Assembly (NCBI RefSeq): GCF_901000735.1 | Contig: NC_081544.1 | Coordinates: 28,452,095-28,516,094 of the forward strand | DNA from: Corylus avellana | Taxonomy: Eukaryota; Streptophyta; Magnoliopsida; Fagales; Betulaceae | Length of the DNA: 64,000 bases | Direction: 5' to 3' | Program-made: the position numbers and the translations under genes | Shown here: one piece after another, positions 57,815 to 64,000 of the stretch | Layout: every line of letters begins with the position of its first letter | How positions within the stretch are numbered: position 1 is the first letter of the stretch | The notes under the pieces: generated by a model | Database searches by the model: none | Told to the model about the DNA's origin: nothing | The model's input: only the letters and a program-made list of their open reading frames with translations

Positions 57815-59567
57815 CAGCAATAATCTCCCTTTCCTTGAGGACATTGCTAAACCAAATGTATTTGACCACATCCACACTGATGCATATATTGAAAAGGGTA
57901 CTTGTTACTTGTACAAATTACTAATTATACGGACTTGGTGCTTATTTTAGAGTACAAATGCAGGGATTCTCAAACAAACTTAGATTTTTCAATTTGTGAT
58001 TTACACATTTTCTTATAACATAATATATAATCTAATCTTGGTTCACTTTTGTGATACTTTTTATTTTTTTTATTTTTTATATATAGATAAAATAAGGAAA
58101 TTACACCAAACAACAAAGGGCTGGACAACCCAACAATAAACCAAAAAACGACTCCATTAGTTTAAGTAAATAAAAATTAAAAGGAATGTATCAAATAATT
58201 GACGCAGCCCTATATTTTCTTGACACGAAAATCAAAAAACTTGACCACCAATTAAGGTGATTTGACAAGATGCATAAGAGATGACGCACTCAAGAAGTAT
58301 ACAAGAGAAGTAGCAAAGGAGAGCTACAAGCCTACAGCTATGGTGGACATGGTGGTTTGTGATACTTGGTCATGTACATATGGTGTTTATCTTTTCCTCT
58401 TTTTTTCATTCATTCTAGTTGGAAAATGGAATCCACCTATATACCTCTGCAGATTTAAAATAAAATAAAATAAAATCTTTTTCCTCTCCTTTTTAAGTTT
58501 TGTAGTGCATCTAGAATTGAAAGAAATAGAATATATGTGAATAATGTGATGGACATGAGATCTACAGTCTTGTTGCTTACGACACTGTCTTTACCAACAT
58601 CGGTTATAGTTGTGTTTTAAGCTTTCGTTACATAGAGCAAGAAAGAAATGAAGGTCAAAAATCTTCAACTGATTCATTACATAGTGAGAGTTTGAAAAAT
58701 CTATATATATTTTTTCATAACAAATAAAAAAACCCTTTTCATAAATTTTAAAAAATAAAATAAAATTAAAATAGTACCTCGAATTTAAGGTACAAAGATT
58801 TTTCTTGTCTTTTCTCGTCTTCTCTTTGTCTTCAAACCCTTTATTTTATTTTTGTATAACAAAAATGAAGACAATAATAACTGTGTTTGTGAAAAGATTG
58901 TGATCACATACTTGGTTAGTATATTTTTCTTAAAAAGGGATACATTGGAGTAATTAAGGTCTTATCATGACTTTCCATTAATGAGATTTATTTTTTCATT
59001 TCTAATGTTTTGATGGTTTTGGTTGATATATCCACGCATAGCTGCTCTGTACAAATTTCAACAATTTTTCTTACAAAACCTTTATAAATTTATAATTTTA
59101 CCTTTATATATACACTCATTTCAAGGATGGTCGACCATTCCCCGGCTTGATTAACCACCTCATCGCCCTTTAGGGTAGTTTGGTAATCCCAAGAACTGAC
59201 CTTTGGAAGGAGCCGAACCACTCTCAAGGGTGGCCAAATCACCCTTAAGGTCAATAGGGATGGTTGACCAAGCCCTCCGGTTATTGAACATATATCTTCT
59301 TCCATCGATATACCCTTCCAGACAAAGATTATAAAATAATTACGTAGTTGAAGAAGTGATGCATCTTGATAGATGCTCAAACTATGGGGGACATCAAACG
59401 TGAAAAAATATGGAATCACAATCCTCATCACATCTTGATAGATGCTCAATTTACGGGATAACAAACATGGAAAAATGTGGAATCGCAATCCTTCCAATAT
59501 AATCACATGTAAATCTTGTTTCTGTGTCATGGGCACTTTCAAAAAGATGGGTGCACTCCTAGAAGTA
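57815..59567. other. Intergenic region between convergent genes
   Basis: Holds the 3' flanks of the CHUP1-like gene and ARPC4, which converge. A short frame at 58262-58468 (MTRCIRDDALKKYTREVAKESYKP...) is not recognised and has no splice or promoter support. A GC-richer repeat patch lies at about 59130-59290. The rest is AT-rich. Confidence 0.45.
59130..59290. repeat. GC-richer inverted 'ccctttagggt' repeat patch
   Basis: Contains 'ggttgacc'/'ggtcgacc'-type and 'aagggtggccaaatcaccctt' palindromic words. It resembles the repeat patches at 5935-6040 and 51732-51825 but is more diverged. Confidence 0.4.
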
Positions 59568-60117
59568 TCAGATAAATTGCTTCAGAAACTCTGTAGCTAC
59601 CAGCCTCCCACGTGTGTTCACCGACATTTTAAGTTCACTTATCTCTTTATCGATATCCTGTCGAAAACAATTTGGAAGGTTATCAATATAAAAACATATA
59701 TAAATCAACCTAGACGTATGTAAATATGTATACATGTAGGTGAGTTGTATAACAAGGGCAAAGCAACATCAAAGAAAATAACAAAAGCAAGAGAAATTTT
59801 AAAACTTGTGTACATCAAACTCCCTAGGAACAGTATTCTGAGTTTGTATATCTCAAAAGAAGGATTTAGACTTATTAGCATAATTTGCCCACTAGCATTT
59901 GACAAGATAAGGGATTACGAGATATTATCAAATATTTGGTCCATATCAGATAGTCCAGATTGCTATCGGACCGTATATTGACTCAAGTACGACACCTGAG
60001 GAGGACTAATGTTTCAGGCATCATCAAACTTCAAGAATGACAGCTGAGGATCAGGCCTGGCTGCCTGAAGCAAGATTGCATACGATCCTCTTAACATATA
60101 ATTACCTATCAATCAAT

Positions 60118-60164
<47 letters not shown>

Positions 60165-63100
60165 TGCACTGCCACCAACAAACAACCAAAGGAAGAGAGG
60201 TGCAACCCAAATATGCTTCTTCTAGAGTGTCGCAAGTGCTCGATGCATGGTCAATCAAGAAGAAAATAATTTAGATGAATAATTCAGCAGCCATCTAAAA
60301 GTAGGGAATCAAGAGAAAATAGTACAGCGAAGTTATAAGGTAAAACACAAATCTTGCCTCCATGAATTGCACGATAAAATCTATGAGCTTTTGCTTCTGC
60401 ATCTCCTCACAATGGTAGTTTGTTATAAGAAAGCTAATATCATAACCCTGTAAATTGAAGCATTGATGCATATAATTAAGACAAGTAAATGATTTGAATG
60501 TCAGCTGAAAAGCATCTTTAAAAGAGAAAGAAGCAATAGTGCTTTGGAAAATTATTAATTATTCAAAATAAAACACACACAAAAATTATCTTTCGGACTG
60601 AAAATTTCTGAGTTAGTCATTCAAAGTTCAGAGCGATTGAGACCACTTGATAACTGCACACATAGCAAAGTAAAGTCGCATTTTTGTTGGAACACCCTTC
60701 CATTCAGAAATAAGTGACGTGATCTGGGATGTACAGCATTTGCAGAAACAAAAACATGCAAAATATCAAAATTCCCACAGAATACCCTCAGTTTGTTGAG
60801 AATTTCATAATCCCAGGAGCCTAGGGGATTGCGACTTATTGAGCTAAAAAACAAATGTATATATTGCAGTTATTCAAGGTGAAGTTCAAAGGCGATGCAT
60901 TTGCACACAAAGAAGGCACAAACATTATCTATATGCCATCACACTATGCTCTCAATGAACACAGCCTCAAAAGTATCTTGCTCCTGCAATCTCATATGTA
61001 GGGTGCAGCGACTATAATACCAGTTGACCAGAAGGGCTAGAAACAAATAGCTTATTACTTTTGCAGCTGATAACAAATTAACATCTCTATAGTTTGTATG
61101 AATCTTTTAAAGCTGTAACTCAATTTAAACGGATTATAAGTTGCTCTTCTTTAGGTGAAATACAAGGAGACGCATAAACTCTGCACCAAACACCACATTT
61201 TCTTATTGAAAAGAGTAATACAAACTTCCACTCTTTCAATAAAACCTTCACTTAATCCCATGATTGACAGCTTAAAACTAATGCAGTTTCCAAAGAGAAA
61301 TTCTCTTCCACATCTAAACTGGGGAATTGGGTTCTGAGAACCAACTGGATTTCAAAGTTCTATCCAAACAGTAAAATTGGCGTAAGGTGCATTACAGACC
61401 AATACATGCAGATTTCTTTTGGTGGTTACACATTATATGTAATTGGAGCTCCAACTCAAAATCCCATTTTGCAAAATAAGCTACAGCCAGCCAGGGTCTA
61501 TAGCTGAACCTAATTAATTTAAAATTTATATGCATAATCTACAAATAAGGATAAATCATGAACAAAGTACAAAATATCAACACTGGCTAATTTTTGTTTT
61601 TTCTTGATAGGTGGCCCACCCAGAGTGCCATTTATTATGATAAATTATCAACATTCTGCAACATAAAGCAGCAGGACATAATCAGTGTTGCTTCATAAAT
61701 TATATGGTGGTCATGATTCATTTACTGCAACTAGGTACGTATCGACTATGTCACTAGCACAGGACCAGATAAGCAAGACAATCAAGATATAATACAATTA
61801 TGGCCAACATTCTATATCTTCACATAAAGAGGACCACGAATCTTCACCAAAGTATGGCAACAAGTGTTAAAAGATATTTCAAAGAGCATTATGCTAAGAT
61901 TCTCCAACTCTAACACAAGAAAAAGTGCAGAATTGTTATAAAAATAAATAAATTAAAAAAAAAAAATGAAAAGCAGGGATTGTGCTATAAAGGTTTGAAC
62001 CAGCAATGTGCAGAAATAAATTATTTAAATCAGAACAAACACATTTTTGTGCCCCTAGTTGGCAAGCATGATGTCATTTTGACAATATCCCAACATTTGT
62101 AACATCTTTGATTATTTTCCTAATGGCTCATTAGGCCAACCCCTGAATTTTGTCAAAAATATTATATACAGAGCAAAGTGTAAGGTTGAGTCAACGAGAT
62201 GGGCCGTACATACCTGTACTGGCTTTCTCCTCAATACTTGAAATGCTTCAGCCCTCATTGATAAAAATCTAAGAAATTTTTTCGTTAGTATGTTTTCAAG
62301 TTCATCTGACTGCTTTACCTATAAAACCGGAAAACAAGATGCAGTTAAGAAGAAAATGGGAGAACGATTGTAATCTATAGCTTTATGATCTTATACACAC
62401 ATTATTAAAAATGGGTCTTGGGCCTAACTCAACCCAAAAGTTAGCTCAAGAGTTGAGGTTTCTCCTCACCCTTATAAATGGCTCATCTCTTTAATACCCA
62501 GGCAATGTGGGACTTCCAACACGCCCCCTCACGTGTGGCGGAGGACATCCAAGCCAACACGTGCGACAATGGATGACAGTGGGCCATAGCCAATTGAACC
62601 TGGGCTCTGATACCATATTAGAAATGGGTCTTGGGCCTAACTCAACCCAAAAGCTAGCTCAAGAGTTGAGGTTTCTCCTCACCCTTATAAATGGCTCATC
62701 TCTTTAATACCCAGACAATGTGGGACTTCCAACACACATCAAAACTCAGCAGATAGGAATGGGTAACCTATCCCAGAAATGAAAGAAACAAGACAAAAAT
62801 ATGCAATCTTGGAGCTGCCAATGATGCTTTCCATGAGCCCAGTTTGAGCTCAATTATATGACACAAATGGCAGTTCTGAGCAAGTTTAAACAAATTTAAG
62901 CTGGTCTGAGCTCATGAGAAATTACAAATGGACTTACTTTTGAGTTTGGGGATTAATTACTTTCTGTACAGCTGTACAGAAAAGTATTCTGTGAAGTTCA
63001 GAGTCTTCTTATTCCATGATAACAACCAGGAGGAAAGTACCTCCAATTTTCAACTTTGCCTCTCATTCCATGATAACACCCAGGAGGAAAATAAGAATCA

Positions 63101-63540
63101 AAATTCTGCACTAAAACTTCTCTCTTTATATATTGTCAAATGAATCCTTCATGGCTCATATACTATGTTTATGTATTTAAAGATTTTGAGATGCTGTGCA
63201 AATCTTCAAATACATCACCAACCACTAAGAATCATAGAAACAAAAAAGCCCTACCACTATAAATACTTAAGTTTACAGAAGAAAATATAGACCACCACCA
63301 TGGGTGGAAAGATTTTTTTATTTTTTTGGTCAAGTAAAATCATGTACTTGAGTGTCTATTTGTTATATACGCAATCCGAAGCATAATATAGCAATGGATA
63401 ATCTCAAGTCACCATTTAGCTCCATAAGCACAAGAAAGCATCCAAAAATGATCATTTGGATTCACCTTGAGGCTTATGCGCAGTGAATTGATAGATGTTT
63501 CTATTAAGCATTTCTCAGCCTCGTTTCGGCAAATCAAAAC
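59568..63540 (-). CDS. ARPC4: ARPC4, Arp2/3 complex 20-kDa subunit (5' end outside the window)
   Basis: Visible exons (minus): 63540..63466, 62318..62214, 60447..60358 and 59657..59568, giving the C-terminal 119 of about 169 residues. They read [19 protein letters not shown], then '[20 protein letters not shown]', '[20 protein letters not shown]' and '[19 protein letters not shown]', ending 'EFLKQFI' and TGA (59570-59568). This is a near-exact match, from memory, to plant ARPC4. ARPC4 is a core scaffold of Arp2/3, which nucleates branched actin downstream of SCAR/WAVE. All exons are in phase 0. The intron 60357..59658 uses a GC donor (GAG|GCAAGA). The other two complete introns are GT-AG. One holds a TRIM (62403-62734). 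Upstream exons lie beyond 64000; a GTACTAATT at the very edge (read on the minus strand) could be the donor of the previous exon. Confidence 0.93.
60121..60163. repeat. Compound (TA)15(CA)n microsatellite
   Basis: Thirty bases of TA followed by about 13 of CA, inside the GC-AG intron of ARPC4. Likely polymorphic. Confidence 0.9.
60448..62213. other. Long ARPC4 intron
   Basis: A 1766-base intron on the minus strand. A short open frame at 60621-60854 on the same strand has no recognisable domain or start context. Otherwise it is AT-rich with no feature that I can support. Confidence 0.5.
62403..62734 (-). mobile_element. TRIM: miniature LTR retrotransposon, complete
   Basis: A 332-base element has two 119-base LTRs (62403-62521 and 62616-62734) that differ at only three positions by eye. 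On the minus strand the LTR starts TGTTGGAAGTCCCACATTG. The 5' LTR is followed directly by the primer-binding site TGGTATCAGAGCCCA, complementary to initiator tRNA-Met. A purine tract (GTGAGGGGGCG) precedes the 3' LTR. The 5-base target duplication CACAT flanks both ends (62398-62402 and 62735-62739). It has no coding capacity and depends on proteins supplied in trans. It sits in an ARPC4 intron in sense with the gene. Confidence 0.9.
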
Positions 63541-64000
63541 CTGCAATAATAAAAAAATATATATATGGAACAAAATTAATGGAAAGAAATCAAAAGGTAA
63601 AGCAATATCAAAGACAATACGTACAACATTACAGGTAAATGAAGGAAAAATGAAAAACTGGAAAGCTCATTTGTGACAACTAACTGCAAAATTGGCATGG
63701 AATGCTACGACTAAAATGGGTAGTTGCAAAAGGCAGAGTCAAGGCAAAACTAGGTGCCTAACTTACTTTAATAAGTGAACCTATTTAAGATAGTTGATCA
63801 ATGGCAGGAATTTATTTCAATAAGCTAGTCCAAACAAAGAATGCATCCATGAATGCTACACAACATTAGACAGCAATGTTCTTCAGTGAACTAAGAATAG
63901 GCAACCGCGATATGGAGAGATTTTTTTTTTTTTTTTTGTTAAGTAGGTGAAAACTAATGACATCACATAAGAGCGCAAAGGAGTTGAGAATTAGTACCGT
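63541..64000. other. ARPC4 upstream intron at the window edge
   Basis: Intron sequence preceding the first visible ARPC4 exon, containing a T run (63921-63938). No coding exon of ARPC4 could be placed here. The window may end within a few bases of the preceding exon. Confidence 0.5.

Noticed and set aside
60621..60854. Minus-strand open frame ([20 protein letters not shown]...) as an extra ARPC4 exon or a gene
   Set aside because: The ARPC4 exons on either side join exactly as in the known protein, and I recognise no family. Left as an intronic open frame.

Overview
This is nuclear genomic DNA from a flowering plant, most likely a woody eudicot of the rosid type (the species is not determinable by eye). 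The evidence is spliceosomal GT-AG introns, very AT-rich intergenic DNA, a TIR-NBS-LRR resistance-gene family, a type 2 plant metallothionein and many plant-type small transposable elements. Two 100-base N runs mark scaffold gaps.

Layout. (1) About 1.5-22.7 kb is a head-to-tail array of translation elongation factor eEF1A genes on the + strand. Three copies are complete (CDS at 2279, 10261 and 20588) and one is cut by a gap (15776). They are separated by spacers built from the same MITE, TRIM-like and foldback pieces. Each complete copy has a TATA box, a leader intron just before the ATG and one coding intron that splits the NKMD motif. That coding intron carries a tRNA-Ser-like sequence without an anticodon arm. 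(2) At 23.5-24.4 kb lies a 940-base poly(A)-tailed retroposon with target-site duplications. (3) About 24.7-39.3 kb is a tandem segmental duplication of a unit holding a minus-strand TNL gene and a plus-strand metallothionein. Both TNL copies are pseudogenes with different lesions, and only one metallothionein survives. (4) At 39.3-42.6 kb are an RNase H-like retroelement remnant and a complete-ended but decayed hAT transposon. (5) 42.9-48.7 kb holds a VPS38/UVRAG-like gene (+), with a LINE tail in an intron. (6) 48.7-55.4 kb is gene-free repeat DNA with a SINE, a truncated LTR, hairpin MITEs and other repeats. (7) 55.4-57.8 kb holds a proline-rich, coiled-coil gene of the CHUP1/IPGA1/At4g04980 type (+). 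(8) 59.6 kb to the window end holds ARPC4 (minus), a subunit of the Arp2/3 actin nucleator. Its 5' end lies outside the window; it has a GC-AG intron and an intact-looking 332-base TRIM in another intron.

The genes do not form a pathway. They are housekeeping genes (eEF1A, VPS38, ARPC4), a stress gene (metallothionein) and decayed immune receptors, embedded in a repeat-rich region that has been rearranged by tandem duplication. Exon limits below were set by hand from splice consensus, frame continuity and family knowledge. All family assignments are from recall and reading, not from a search.
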